From Antrihabitans auranticaus (GTDB lineage Bacteria > Actinomycetota > Actinomycetes > Mycobacteriales > Mycobacteriaceae): a DNA stretch of 64,000 bases. Both the position numbers and the translations under genes were made by a program. The stretch is from positions 310,001 to 374,000 of the forward strand of contig NZ_JAEMNW010000001.1 of NCBI RefSeq assembly GCF_016481275.1, read 5' to 3'. The notes below the pieces were generated by a model. That model made no database searches. It worked only from the letters and a program-made list of their open reading frames with translations, and was not told the origin of the DNA. Below, piece after piece: positions 55,085-63,389 of the stretch (positions within the stretch are counted from its first letter, which is position 1; each line of letters begins with the position of its first letter).

Positions 55085-56251
55085 TCAGGTTTGCGGAATG
55101 CGGTGCGGCACGAACGCCGCGCCGTCGTCTGTCACAAGACCTGACGTCTCGCGGATGCCCAGTCCTGCGGATTCGTCGCCGACGATCCAGGCGCCCAATG
55201 CCGGGCGCATGTCGTCGAACTCCGGCAACGGATCGAGAAGCTGATAAACGAAGCCCTCTTCGCCGTAGATACCACCGGTCGCAGTTTCCATTCCTGCGCC
55301 GACAATCGTGATGTTCGCACCCTCGCGACCCAGTTTCGGCTTACGCACGAATTCGGTGAGTTCGTTCGGCTGATCGAGATATGCGGGCAGCAAGTTCGGG
55401 TGTCCCGGATACATCTCCCACAGAATCGCCAGAATCGCTTTGTTGCTCAGCAGCGTCTTCCAGAGCGGCTCGATCCACATCGTTCCGGGAAGGCTTGCGA
55501 CAACGCGCTTTCCGAAGTCGTCGTCGAGCACCCACTCCCACGGGTACAGCTTGAAGATCGAGTGGATCGACGCTTCTTCGAGGTCGACGAATCGTTCGAG
55601 TTCGGTATCGAAGCCGATCTCTTCGATCGCCAGCGCAATGGTGTCGAATCCGGCTTCGGCCGCGGTCTCCTGCAGGTATGCCGTCGTGACGTTGTCCTCA
55701 CCGGACGCGTCCGCCGACGACCACGTGAAGTGCAGTTCCGGACTCGGTAACGTGTCGCGCAGTTCGCCCCAGCGGGCAACGAGCTTCTCGTGCAACGAGT
55801 TCCACTGGTCGTCTTCCGGGAACAGCGCGGTCAACCAGTGCCACTGCAGGATTCCCGCCTCCAACAACGTGGTCGGCGTGTCTGCGTTGTACTCCAACAG
55901 CTTTGCCGGTCGCCGACCGTCGTAGCGAAGATCGAACCGGCCGTACACGTGGGGGTCGGACCGGCGCCAGGACTCGGCGATGGACTGCCAACTCCATTCC
56001 GGTAGCCCGAAATCTCGGTAGCGCTCGGTGAGGACGACATGCTCGACCGCATTCAGGCACATCGAATGGAGCAATTCGACGTCGGCCTCGACCGCAAGGA
56101 TTTCGTCCATGTCGAATTCGTAGTACACCGATTCGTCCCAGTACGGCCGGGCGTAACCCTGTGCATCGCGAGCGGGCGCGCCGTACACGAGACCCTGTGA
56201 CTCCACGATCTGCTGCCACCCCTGCCGGGGTGTACTCCGTACGCGGCGCAT
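55085..56251 (-). CDS. Glutathionylspermidine synthase-like ATP-grasp ligase (YgiC/YjfC type)
   Basis: A 388-residue protein equal to the ATP-grasp synthetase half of GspS; the amidase domain is absent. Motifs: YGRFDLRYDG and KLLEYNADTPTTLLEAG, MWIEPLWKTLLSNKAIL, FVRKPKLGREGANITIV (nucleotide-binding lysines), ATGGIYGEEGFVYQ and LGAWIVGDESAGLGIRE. The group uses mycothiol, not glutathione, and trypanothione-type metabolism is not expected in it, so a glutathione-spermidine product is unlikely. By operon and family (YgiC with YgiB) it more likely ligates an amine or peptide to another acceptor. ATG at 56251. Confidence 0.88.
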   Translation of the reverse strand: MRRVRSTPRQGWQQIVESQGLVYGAPARDAQGYARPYWDESVYYEFDMDEILAVEADVELLHSMCLNAVEHVVLTERYRDFGLPEWSWQSIAESWRRSDPHVYGRFDLRYDGRRPAKLLEYNADTPTTLLEAGILQWHWLTALFPEDDQWNSLHEKLVARWGELRDTLPSPELHFTWSSADASGEDNVTTAYLQETAAEAGFDTIALAIEEIGFDTELERFVDLEEASIHSIFKLYPWEWVLDDDFGKRVVASLPGTMWIEPLWKTLLSNKAILAILWEMYPGHPNLLPAYLDQPNELTEFVRKPKLGREGANITIVGAGMETATGGIYGEEGFVYQLLDPLPEFDDMRPALGAWIVGDESAGLGIRETSGLVTDDGAAFVPHRIPQT

Positions 56252-56284
56252 CAGATCTGGTCGGTCGATGCAATAGAGGCGGTG

Positions 56285-57112
56285 TCAGGAGCCACTGCTG
56301 CCACCGATCTTGCTGCCCAGGCCGCCACGTTGAATCGTGCTGCCAGACGTGGTCTTGATCGTCGCGCCCTTCGGCTTCACGGTCGTCCCGCCCGAGATCT
56401 TCTGCCCGACGCTGCCGGAGCCACCGTAGTAGTACCGATACTGCGAGCCGGCGATGATGAAGATTCCGTTCGGGCCCGGTGTGCCGCCGCAGTAGCTCTC
56501 GGCGACGATGTCGCCGTCGTCGTCGACGCAGCGCGCCGTCACTTCGTCCGCACTCAATGCCCAATAGCCAAGCGCCACAACACCGACCAGGCCGACGACC
56601 GCTCCGGCGCCGATCAGCCTGCGCTTGGTCTTGCGCTTCTTGAGTCGATCCTCTTCGGCTTGCCTGGCCAACTCGGCTTTGCGCTCCCGAGCCTTGTCGC
56701 GCGCTCGCGCATCCGCGACGGTCTGCGGCTTCCGGCGTGCCGTCTGCGGATCTTGCCTGCGGATGCTGCCACCCTGCGGTTCGGATTCGAGTTGCGGCGG
56801 CTCCCAGCCCGGCGGCGCGGGCTGCCATTGCGGCGGTTCTTCTGCCTGCGGTGCGACGACTGGCGGCTCAGGCGTGGGTGCGGGCTCAGGCGTGGGTGCG
56901 GGCTCGGGCAACTCGGGCTCCGGCCGGACCGCACCGGCGTTCGGCCGCAGCGGTGGCGGCGTCGGAGCCGCGTTGGGCTTCAGGGGCGGGGGCGTCGCTC
57001 CGGCGTTCGGCCGTAGGGGCGGCGGAGTCGTCGGTCCCGCATTCGGTCGCAATGGCGGCGGTACCGGTGGGCGCGAGCCTTCGTCGCGCCGATCGTCGTC
57101 CTTGTCTGCCAC
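56285..57112 (-). CDS. Proline-rich membrane-anchored protein with Gly-rich RGGLG tail
   Basis: A 275-residue protein from the GTG at 57112, immediately after the acyP stop. Residues 15-60 carry four PPL[RK]PNA repeats, then a Pro/Glu-rich region, a basic charged stretch (ARDKARERKAELARQAEED), one membrane helix (GAGAVVGLVGVVALGYWAL, about 170-188), and an outside domain with CVDDDGDIVAESYCGG and YRYYYGGSGSVGQKISGG. The last 40 residues are Gly/Thr/Ser/Lys-rich and include TIQRGGLG, like the RGGFG end of YgiB-type proteins paired with the same ATP-grasp family. It is a plausible acceptor of the ligase; this is inference. Confidence 0.75.
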   Translation of the reverse strand: MADKDDDRRDEGSRPPVPPPLRPNAGPTTPPPLRPNAGATPPPLKPNAAPTPPPLRPNAGAVRPEPELPEPAPTPEPAPTPEPPVVAPQAEEPPQWQPAPPGWEPPQLESEPQGGSIRRQDPQTARRKPQTVADARARDKARERKAELARQAEEDRLKKRKTKRRLIGAGAVVGLVGVVALGYWALSADEVTARCVDDDGDIVAESYCGGTPGPNGIFIIAGSQYRYYYGGSGSVGQKISGGTTVKPKGATIKTTSGSTIQRGGLGSKIGGSSGS

Positions 57113-57391
57113 CTAACGCTCCTCGAATCCTGTGACATCACCCTTCGCGGCGTCCCAGCTTTCCACAACGAGGTCCACTCGTCCGGGAGTGCTGCCCGAC
57201 CGCAACAGTGCGAGTAGCTTGTCACACCGACTGCGAGATCCCTCGGCTATCACGTGAACGCGCCCATCGGACGTATTCGTCGCGTGGCCGGTCAGGCCTA
57301 GTTCGAGGGCACGCGAACGCGTCCACCACCGAAATCCGACGCCCTGCACGCTGCCGTGCACCCATGCGCTGAGCCTGACGATGTCAGCCAT
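57113..57391 (-). CDS. acyP: Acylphosphatase
   Basis: A 92-residue acylphosphatase that hydrolyses carboxyl-phosphate bonds. The active-site loop is GSVQGVGFRWW with the catalytic Arg (near residue 22), and the catalytic Asn lies in GHATNTSDGRVHVIAEG (near 39). Ends in the usual family region, slightly changed. ATG at 57391. It sits between osmC and the proline-rich gene, keeping the acyP-smc neighbourhood of mycobacteria. Confidence 0.92.
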   Translation of the reverse strand: MADIVRLSAWVHGSVQGVGFRWWTRSRALELGLTGHATNTSDGRVHVIAEGSRSRCDKLLALLRSGSTPGRVDLVVESWDAAKGDVTGFEER

Positions 57392-57412
57392 CCCGCAGCC
57401 CTGCCTTCGGAG

Positions 57413-57877
57413 TCAGGAATCGATCTGGAACGAGAGCGTAACCGAGGTACCCGCTTTCAGGGTCCGCCCGACGGTGCACACCCGGTCGATCGCACGCTCC
57501 ACGGTGGTCAGCAGCCGTGCGCGGGCAGCCTCGTCGAGTTCACTGAGGTCGAGTTCCATCACCTCGTCGAGTTGCGGGTAGACCTCGTTCTCCCGGTCGG
57601 GCGGACCGGACACGCGAATCGTCGCGTCGTAGCTCTCGCCCAGGCGTCGCGACAGCGGAAAATCGGAGCTCATTCCGCTGCACGCCGCGAGCGCAATCTT
57701 CAGCAGCTCACCCGGTGTGAAGACGCCTTCGACGCTCTCGGATCCCACGAGGACCTCGGCACCGCGCGAGCTACGCCCGGTATACCGGCGCGTGCCGGTC
57801 CGCTCGACCCACAGGGTCGTAGCCGGCGATGAAGTCGCCGCGTCCGCAGTGGTTGATGTTTCGGTGTTGTCCGCCAT
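57413..57877 (-). CDS. OsmC/Ohr family peroxiredoxin-like protein
   Basis: A 154-residue OsmC-family protein. The first catalytic cysteine lies in LKIALAACSGMSSDF (near residue 68 of this form); a second family cysteine is in IDRVCTVGRTLKAG (near 130). GRSSRGAEVLVGSESVEGVF matches the N-terminal strand region. These enzymes reduce organic hydroperoxides. Linked to acyP and smc as in mycobacteria. The ATG at 57877 is preferred over a GTG two codons upstream. First gene of the minus-strand osmC-acyP-proline-rich-GspS-DUF350 series. Confidence 0.9.
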   Translation of the reverse strand: MADNTETSTTADAATSSPATTLWVERTGTRRYTGRSSRGAEVLVGSESVEGVFTPGELLKIALAACSGMSSDFPLSRRLGESYDATIRVSGPPDRENEVYPQLDEVMELDLSELDEAARARLLTTVERAIDRVCTVGRTLKAGTSVTLSFQIDS

Positions 57878-57929
57878 GTGCACGATCCTGCCAAAGCCGT
57901 CGCGGGGTCAAGCGGGCAAGATACGTCTC

Positions 57930-58646
57930 ATGCCGAATATCACGTTCGACGCAGCGGGCACAGAGTTACGCGCCTACCTGGCGGTACCCGACGGGGACGG
58001 ACCTTTTCCCGGTGTCGTCGTCCTGCACGAGGGCGTCGTCGGGCTCAACGACGACATGCGCAAGCAATCCGACCGGTTCGCCGAGCAGGGTTACGTTGCG
58101 CTGGCGCCGGACTTTTATTCGACCGGCCCGCGGATGATGTGCATGCAGTCGACGATGCGCGACATGCTCTCGGCCCGTGGCAAGTCCTTCGAATACATCG
58201 AGGCCGCCCGGCGGTGGCTTGCGGACCGCGAGGATGCGACGGGACGCGTTGCGGTAGCAGGCTTTTGCCAGGGTGGCGGATTCGCCGTAGTCGCGGCCGC
58301 GCGTTTCGATTTCGCCGCAGCCGCGGTGAACTACGGATCGCTACCGTCCAACGTCGTCAAAGAACTGGAAGGCGCGTGTCCGATCGTCGCCAGTTACGGC
58401 AAGCGGGACCTCAGCCTGCTGGGTTGCGCGAACAAGCTGGAGTCGACCCTCGCCGAGCTCGGCGTCCCCCACGACGTCAAGGAGTACTCGGACGCGGGGC
58501 ACGGTTTCCTCAGCGAGTGGTCCGCGCCTGGACCCCTGAGCATCGCGATGAAGGTGTCGCCGATGGCCTACGGCGTCGGGCGCCAGCACCTCGACGACGG
58601 TTGGGCGCGCATCTTCGCGTTCTTCGACGAGCACGTGAAAGGCTGA
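57930..58646 (+). CDS. Dienelactone hydrolase family protein
   Basis: A 238-residue alpha/beta hydrolase with a cysteine nucleophile: AGFCQGGGFAV (Cys113), YGKRDLSLLG (Asp160) and SDAGHGFLSEW (His191), the complete DLH triad. The N-terminal glutamate of the family is in VVLHEGVVGLN (Glu34). ATG at 57930, a few bases after TACGTC; no clear Shine-Dalgarno site. It is divergent from osmC and convergent with idi. Acts on a lactone or ester; substrate unknown. Confidence 0.9.
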   Translation: MPNITFDAAGTELRAYLAVPDGDGPFPGVVVLHEGVVGLNDDMRKQSDRFAEQGYVALAPDFYSTGPRMMCMQSTMRDMLSARGKSFEYIEAARRWLADREDATGRVAVAGFCQGGGFAVVAAARFDFAAAAVNYGSLPSNVVKELEGACPIVASYGKRDLSLLGCANKLESTLAELGVPHDVKEYSDAGHGFLSEWSAPGPLSIAMKVSPMAYGVGRQHLDDGWARIFAFFDEHVKG

Positions 58647-58649
58647 CGC

Positions 58650-59201
58650 TCACCACTTTCCGGTGAGTTCGGCGATGGCCGGTCTTGCCGCGTCGAAAAC
58701 GGTGCCGAACCAGCTCGAGAAGTCCATGTCGGCGCGCAGCCTGGCGAGTTCGGCCTCATCGACGAACGCCGTTTCACACACTTCGTCGTCGTCGGGAGAA
58801 AGTTCGGTCGCCACCCGCCCGACGAAAAGGTGATTGAACTCGTGCTCGATGAGTTCGGAGACCGGGTCGACGTGTCGATAGGTCACGGTGCCCGCTGCGC
58901 TCAGGCTCGTCGGCGCGACGCCCAGTTCTTCGAAGGTCCGGCGAGTCGCTGCGAGGAATGGCGGTTCGCCCGGGAACGGGTGACCGCAGCACGTGTTCGA
59001 CCACACGCCCGGCGAGTGATACTTCGCTAACGCCCTGCGCTGCAACAGCATTCGACCGTCCGGCGCAAACAGGAACACGGAGAACGCCCGGTGCAGCCTA
59101 CCGGGCGGCTCATGTGCGGCCAACTTCTCGGAAAGCCCGGTCGTGACGCCGTCGGCGTCGACTAGCTCGAGCAGTATCTCGTCCTGCGGTGCAGTCACCA
59201 T
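58650..59201 (-). CDS. idi: Isopentenyl-diphosphate delta-isomerase, type 1
   Basis: Interconverts IPP and DMAPP, supplying the starter for polyprenyl synthesis. The 183-residue Nudix-fold enzyme has HRAFSVFLFAPDGRMLLQRR, the catalytic cysteine in SNTCCGHPFPGEP (Cys72) with His74, Glu119/121 in SELIEHEFNHLF, and the family ending YTFDKS-like Trp region near FSSWFGTVFD. ATG at 59201 chosen by family length. Just upstream, nine bases away, is the truncated second polyprenyl synthase (59210), so an idi-crtE type pair probably existed here. Confidence 0.93.
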   Translation of the reverse strand: MVTAPQDEILLELVDADGVTTGLSEKLAAHEPPGRLHRAFSVFLFAPDGRMLLQRRALAKYHSPGVWSNTCCGHPFPGEPPFLAATRRTFEELGVAPTSLSAAGTVTYRHVDPVSELIEHEFNHLFVGRVATELSPDDDEVCETAFVDEAELARLRADMDFSSWFGTVFDAARPAIAELTGKW

Positions 59202-59209
59202 CGATCCGT

Positions 59210-59645
59210 TCAGCCGAGCCGGAATTGCGGAAACCAGCCTACGGTCTGATCGATCAGCGCATGCAGTTCGGCGTTGCAAGACGACTCGCCGCCGAACGAG
59301 TCGAGCAGCGTGTGCGTCCGAGCGATCAACGGCCGCAACGATTCCGCATAGCTGTCGATGACACCGGGCGCCAGGAGCGCCTCGCGAAGCATGCGTCGCG
59401 CGTCGGCGGACCGACCTGCCTGACTCGACAGGCGCAGCAGTTCGGCTCGGCGTTCCGGCGTCGCTGCTCGCAGGGCGTGGACGAGGAGGTAGGTCGCGGT
59501 GCCGTTACGCAGGTCTTCGTCGCGTTCGGTGACGATGTCGCGCTGATCGTTGACGATCTGCCGAAGCACGCCGAGCGTCCGCCCGAAGTCACGCCAGCCG
59601 TCGACTCGTTCGGCGTCGCATTGCTCCCGTCCGGCAATCTCTACT
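59210..59645 (-). pseudogene. 3' remnant of a polyprenyl diphosphate synthase gene
   Basis: Only the C-terminal part of an isoprenyl diphosphate synthase remains: DGWRDFGRTLGVLRQIVNDQRD, where NDQRD corresponds to the second aspartate-rich motif, then NGTATYLLVHALRAATPERR and about 90 further residues. The upstream part with the DDxxD FARM site is absent; homology stops near 59645, just before the promoter and start (59706) of the divergent MmpL gene. No convincing start codon is present. I read it as a gene truncated by rearrangement; a short functional protein is unlikely. Confidence 0.75.
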
Positions 59646-59705
59646 CTCGAGTAGGCTGCCTTTTCGAACAGGCGCCCGTGCGCCGTCGAACGGAAGGCAG
59701 CATTG

Positions 59706-61802
59706 ATGGCACGCAGACTTCTTGCCTGGCCCGCAGGCCGGAAATCCAAATGGATCGTCCTCGTCCTGTGGATCATCCTGCTTGCCGTATCGGCGCCACT
59801 CGCCGGAAAGCTGAGTGAGGTACAGAAGAACGACCTGTCCGCCTGGCTCCCAGGCGACGCCGAGTCCGCGAAAGCATTCGACGCCGCCAAAGAATTCGGC
59901 ACCTCCGACGCGTTGCCCGCGATCGTCGTGTATGACCGCGAGGGCGGCGCCCTCGACACGGACTTCGTGAAAGCGACCGCCGACGCAGCCGCGTTCACAA
60001 ACGTCGAAGGTGTCGTGGGTGACGTCGTCGGACCGCAACGATCGAAGGACGGCAAGTCCATCCAGACGATCGTGAACATCTCGCTCGGCGACGCAGGATG
60101 GCAGTCGGTCGCCGAGACCTACGACGGGATGAAGGTGATCACCGAGGAGAACTCGAACGGCCTGAACGCGTACGTGACAGGCCCGGGTGGTTATGCGGCG
60201 GACTCGGGCGCGATGTTCAGCAGCACCTCGGGTATCCTCGGAATCCTCACTGCACTGGTCGTTCTCGTCATATTGCTACTGACCTATCGCAGTCCCGTGT
60301 TGTGGTTCCTGCCCCTGGTCACCGTGATCGGCGCTGTCTCGGTTGCCGAGGCGATCATCTATGCACTTGCCAAGTACGCCGATCTGACGGTCAACATCCA
60401 GAGTGCGTTCATCCTCATCGTGCTGGTGTTCGGTGCGTCGACGGACTACGCGTTGCTGCTCGTCGCCCGCTATCGCGAGGAACTTCGCCGTCACGAAGAC
60501 CACCACGAAGCAATGGCGGAAGCGCTGCACCGCTCGGGTCCGGCAATTATCGCCAGTGCGTCAACGGTGGGTATCAGCCTGCTCCTGCTCGCGCTCGCGA
60601 ATTTGAACTCCACCAGCGGATTGGGACCGGTGTGCGCGGTCGGCATCTTCGTCGGCCTGCTTGCGATGATTACGTTGATGCCTGCGCTGCTGGTCATCTG
60701 CGGGCGCCGGGTGTTCTGGCCCCGCCGTCCCGAGTTCGGTTCCGAACAGCCCGCCGACGGCATCTGGGATCGGGTCGGGCGCGCAATCGCGATCCGCCCG
60801 CGGACCATCTGGATCGCCACCGTCGCCATCCTCGCGCTACTGAGCGTCGGTATCCTCGGTCTGAAGGCCGAAGGCGTGCCGAACCAGCAGCAGTTCACGA
60901 CGGTCACGCAGTCCGTCGAGGGTGAGCGGATCCATACCGAGCATTTCGATCCGGGCGTCGGCGACCCCGCGTACGTCATTTCATCAGCGGAGAACGCGAC
61001 GATCGTGCGCTCTGTAGTGGACCGTGTTCCCGGCGTCGTGCACACCGACGCTGCGCAGATCAAGGACGGCACAGCGTTCACGCTGGTGCAACTGTCCGGC
61101 GCACCGAACAGCGACGAAGCGATGGCCGCGATCGGTGCGATTCGCGACGCCGTGCATCTGGCGGCCGGTGACGAGACCCTCGTCGGCGGCGGCAGCGCAT
61201 TGACCCTGGACATGCAAGACGCTGCGGCACGCGACACCCGGACGATCATCCCGATCGTTCTACTGGTCGTGCTGGTGATTCTCGGCCTGCTGCTGCGGGC
61301 GATCGTGGCGCCGATACTGCTCGTCGCGACCGTGATCGTGTCCTTCGGCGCCGCACTCGGCATCAGTTCACTTGTGTTCAACCACATCTTCCATTTCGGC
61401 GGCGCAGATCCGGCACTGCCGCTGTGGACCTTCGTATTCCTGGTGGCGCTCGGAGTGGACTACAACATCTTCCTGGTCACGCGAGTGCGGGAAGAAACAC
61501 CGAAGTACGGAACGCGGGTTGCGGCGTTGCGCGGACTGTCCTCGACGGGCGGCGTCATCACGTCGGCGGGCTTGGTGCTGGCGGGAACGTTCGCGGTGCT
61601 CGGCTCGATTCAGATCGTCTTCGTTGCCGAGATGGGTTTTGCGGTCGCGCTCGGCGTGCTGATCGATACGTTCATCGTGCGGTCCGTGGTCGTAACGGCT
61701 TTGACCCTCGACGTCGGCAAGAAGATGTGGTGGCCGAGCAAGCTCGAATCGCCGGCAGCCGAACATCCCATCGAGCCAGACCTCGCCGTTGCCGAAAAGT
61801 GA
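59706..61802 (+). CDS. MMPL/RND-family membrane transporter
   Basis: A 698-residue RND-type permease with a 5+5(+2) helix pattern: helix 1 near 18-36 (WIVLVLWIILLAVSAPLAG), a first periplasmic loop of about 130 residues, helices 2-6 (LGILTALVVLVILLLTYRSP; FILIVLVFGASTDYALLLVA), then the same in the second half (TIIPIVLLVVLVILGLLLRA; VALGVDYNIFLVTRVREETP). GASTDYALLLV and GVDYNIFLV carry the helix-4/10 Asp-Tyr pair used for proton coupling. ATG at 59706 with GGAAGG upstream. Substrate unknown; often lipids or drugs. The next gene begins four bases after the stop. Confidence 0.93.
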   Translation: MARRLLAWPAGRKSKWIVLVLWIILLAVSAPLAGKLSEVQKNDLSAWLPGDAESAKAFDAAKEFGTSDALPAIVVYDREGGALDTDFVKATADAAAFTNVEGVVGDVVGPQRSKDGKSIQTIVNISLGDAGWQSVAETYDGMKVITEENSNGLNAYVTGPGGYAADSGAMFSSTSGILGILTALVVLVILLLTYRSPVLWFLPLVTVIGAVSVAEAIIYALAKYADLTVNIQSAFILIVLVFGASTDYALLLVARYREELRRHEDHHEAMAEALHRSGPAIIASASTVGISLLLLALANLNSTSGLGPVCAVGIFVGLLAMITLMPALLVICGRRVFWPRRPEFGSEQPADGIWDRVGRAIAIRPRTIWIATVAILALLSVGILGLKAEGVPNQQQFTTVTQSVEGERIHTEHFDPGVGDPAYVISSAENATIVRSVVDRVPGVVHTDAAQIKDGTAFTLVQLSGAPNSDEAMAAIGAIRDAVHLAAGDETLVGGGSALTLDMQDAAARDTRTIIPIVLLVVLVILGLLLRAIVAPILLVATVIVSFGAALGISSLVFNHIFHFGGADPALPLWTFVFLVALGVDYNIFLVTRVREETPKYGTRVAALRGLSSTGGVITSAGLVLAGTFAVLGSIQIVFVAEMGFAVALGVLIDTFIVRSVVVTALTLDVGKKMWWPSKLESPAAEHPIEPDLAVAEK

Positions 61803-61806
61803 CGCC

Positions 61807-62311
61807 GTGACAGACCGGCTGATAGTCGCATACCTACGAGCACTGCTGCCGTTCACGACTGTCCTGCTGATCGCCGCCGCCGCGTTCGAGGCGTATCGCG
61901 GTGCCTATGTCGCAACGTCTTTCATCGTCGCGTACCTGCTGTGGATTCTCGGTGAATCACGGATCACGGTGAACCAGCCGCGCGAATCGTCGGCCGAACA
62001 TCGCACTCTGCCGCTGTACGCGACCGCGCGCGTGGCGACGGCGCTCACCGGTGCGTTGTGGCCGGTTGCGACCACCACCTTCCGGTGGTGGCAACTTGCC
62101 CCGATCGTCGCGTTCGTGGCAGGAGTCGCGTTGCGCACGTGGTCTATTCGAACGCTCGGCACGTTCTACTCGCACCACGTGGTGACGTCTGGTGATGTTC
62201 CGGATCGTGACCCCGACGGCAGGTTGTTGCGCAGGGCATCTCGACCGATTCGGCGGCGCGTTGTGTCTCCTCAGTACTCTCATCGCATTCGGTGTGGTGG
62301 GTTTCGCCTGA
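61807..62311 (+). pseudogene. Frameshifted isoprenylcysteine methyltransferase-like (ICMT) gene
   Basis: From the GTG at 61807 the frame gives a multi-helix membrane protein resembling actinobacterial ICMT-family methyltransferases up to RTLGTFYSHHVVTSGD (near 62193). After that the expected family sequence continues only in alternating frames: FRIVT in one frame (near 62204), GRLLRRAS in the original, then FGGALCLLSTLIAFGVVGFA ending at TGA 62309-62311. The C-terminal third with the catalytic RxxxEE-type region is missing. Several indels and a truncation point to a pseudogene. Confidence 0.7.
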
Positions 62312-62335
62312 CTGCGCCGCCGAACGGGCCATTAC

Positions 62336-62351
62336 GGCGGCGAAAGCCGCC
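62336..62351 (+). terminator. GAAA-loop hairpin after the ICMT pseudogene
   Basis: GGCGGC-GAAA-GCCGCC, a six-base perfect stem with a stable GAAA tetraloop, 25 bases after the pseudogene stop. Extended pairing ACGGCGG/CCGCCGT surrounds it. No T-tract. Probably ends the MmpL transcript. Confidence 0.5.
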
Positions 62352-62381
62352 CGAGACCGCCGTACGAGCCCACTCGTCGAC

Positions 62382-62409
62382 TGTGGATAGCTTTCGCCCC
62401 TGTGGATGA
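62382..62409 (-). promoter_or_regulatory. Two degenerate DnaA-box-like motifs upstream of the DUF559 gene
   Basis: TGTGGATAG (62382-62390) and TGTGGATGA (62401-62409), 19 bp apart. Arrangement and flanks (CTGTGGATAG then CCCCTGTGGATG) resemble the exact pair at 2842-2868. One mismatch each to TGTGGATAA. May be an upstream element of the DUF559 gene. Confidence 0.35.
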
Positions 62410-62450
62410 CGAGTTTTGGAAACCGCGGCTCAACCGGCACCGTCTGTCAC

Positions 62451-63317
62451 ATGGGGGTAAGGGGTCCGATCTCGGGTATCGACGCGGTCAGCGCTGGATT
62501 GGTCACGCGTTGGCAGCTACGCACGAACTTCGTCCGCATACACCCGGATGTTTTCGTCCACAAGGATGTCGAGCTCAATGCGCAAACCCGGGCGTTCGCC
62601 GCGGCCTGCTGGGCAAAAGGCGAAGCGACTCTGGTCGGCCACTCAGCGGCCGCGCTACACGGAACCAAATGGCTTGATCCGCAATTGCCTGCCGAAGTCG
62701 TGCTCGCCGGTCACACACGCCCACCGAAAGGGATCGTCGTATATCGCGACGTTTTATCAACGAACGAGCAGCGCATCGTTGCTGGAATCCGAGCGACGAC
62801 GCCGGCTCGAACAGCATTCGATCTCGGGCGTCGACTCCCCCGCGACGAAGCGGTCATCGTCATCGATGCACTCTGCAACGCAACTGATCTGAAGCCGGAG
62901 CAAGTGCTCGACCTGGCGCTCCGTTATCCCGGTTCTCGTGGGATCGTCGGTCTCAGACGTGTCCTCGATCTCGTCGACGGAGGCGCGGAGTCACCGCCAG
63001 AGACCCGCACACGGCTCTTGCTCATCGACGACGGGCTACCGCGGCCAGATACGCAGGTCAAGGTCCGGGCACCCGATGGGACCCTCGTCGCACGGAGCGA
63101 TCTAGGTTGGCCGAAATGGAAGATTCTTGTCGAATACGACGGTGAGCATCACTGGAATGATCGGATGCAGCGATCGAACGATATTGACAGGCTTGCCCGG
63201 CTGGAGGCACTGGGCTGGAGGGTAGTTCGTGTGAGCGCTGAATTGCTGCAGGACCGGCCGTATGTGGTGATCGAGCGTGTGCGGGCTGCATTACGCGCCG
63301 CGGGCGCTCCGATCTAG
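62451..63317 (+). CDS. DUF559/Vsr-like endonuclease-domain protein
   Basis: A 288-residue protein from the ATG at 62451 (an in-frame ATG at 62406 is possible). The N-terminal half resembles AbiEi-type antitoxin-like regions (ATLVGHSAAALHGTKWL; RATTPARTAFDLGRRL). The C-terminal part has the Vsr/DUF559 nuclease-fold pattern: ARSDLGWPKWKILVEYDGEH, then DRLARLEALGWRVVRVSAE, with the acidic residues of a PD-(D/E)xK-like site. Such proteins are common in many copies in actinobacteria, and their function is unknown. No toxin gene is next to it. Confidence 0.72.
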   Translation: MGVRGPISGIDAVSAGLVTRWQLRTNFVRIHPDVFVHKDVELNAQTRAFAAACWAKGEATLVGHSAAALHGTKWLDPQLPAEVVLAGHTRPPKGIVVYRDVLSTNEQRIVAGIRATTPARTAFDLGRRLPRDEAVIVIDALCNATDLKPEQVLDLALRYPGSRGIVGLRRVLDLVDGGAESPPETRTRLLLIDDGLPRPDTQVKVRAPDGTLVARSDLGWPKWKILVEYDGEHHWNDRMQRSNDIDRLARLEALGWRVVRVSAELLQDRPYVVIERVRAALRAAGAPI

Positions 63318-63389
63318 CACGAGCGGGCCACCACGGCGGGCGACGCCGACAATTCCCGCCACCACAGCCCACTCGGACACCCGACCCAC

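Noticed and set aside
55085-56251. True glutathionylspermidine synthetase/amidase
   Set aside because: The amidase domain is missing and organisms of this group use mycothiol, so the literal reaction is improbable.
59646-60079. Upstream continuation of the polyprenyl synthase remnant antisense to the MmpL gene
   Set aside because: The frame is open but its translation has no isoprenyl synthase motif, and the opposite strand encodes the intact transporter.
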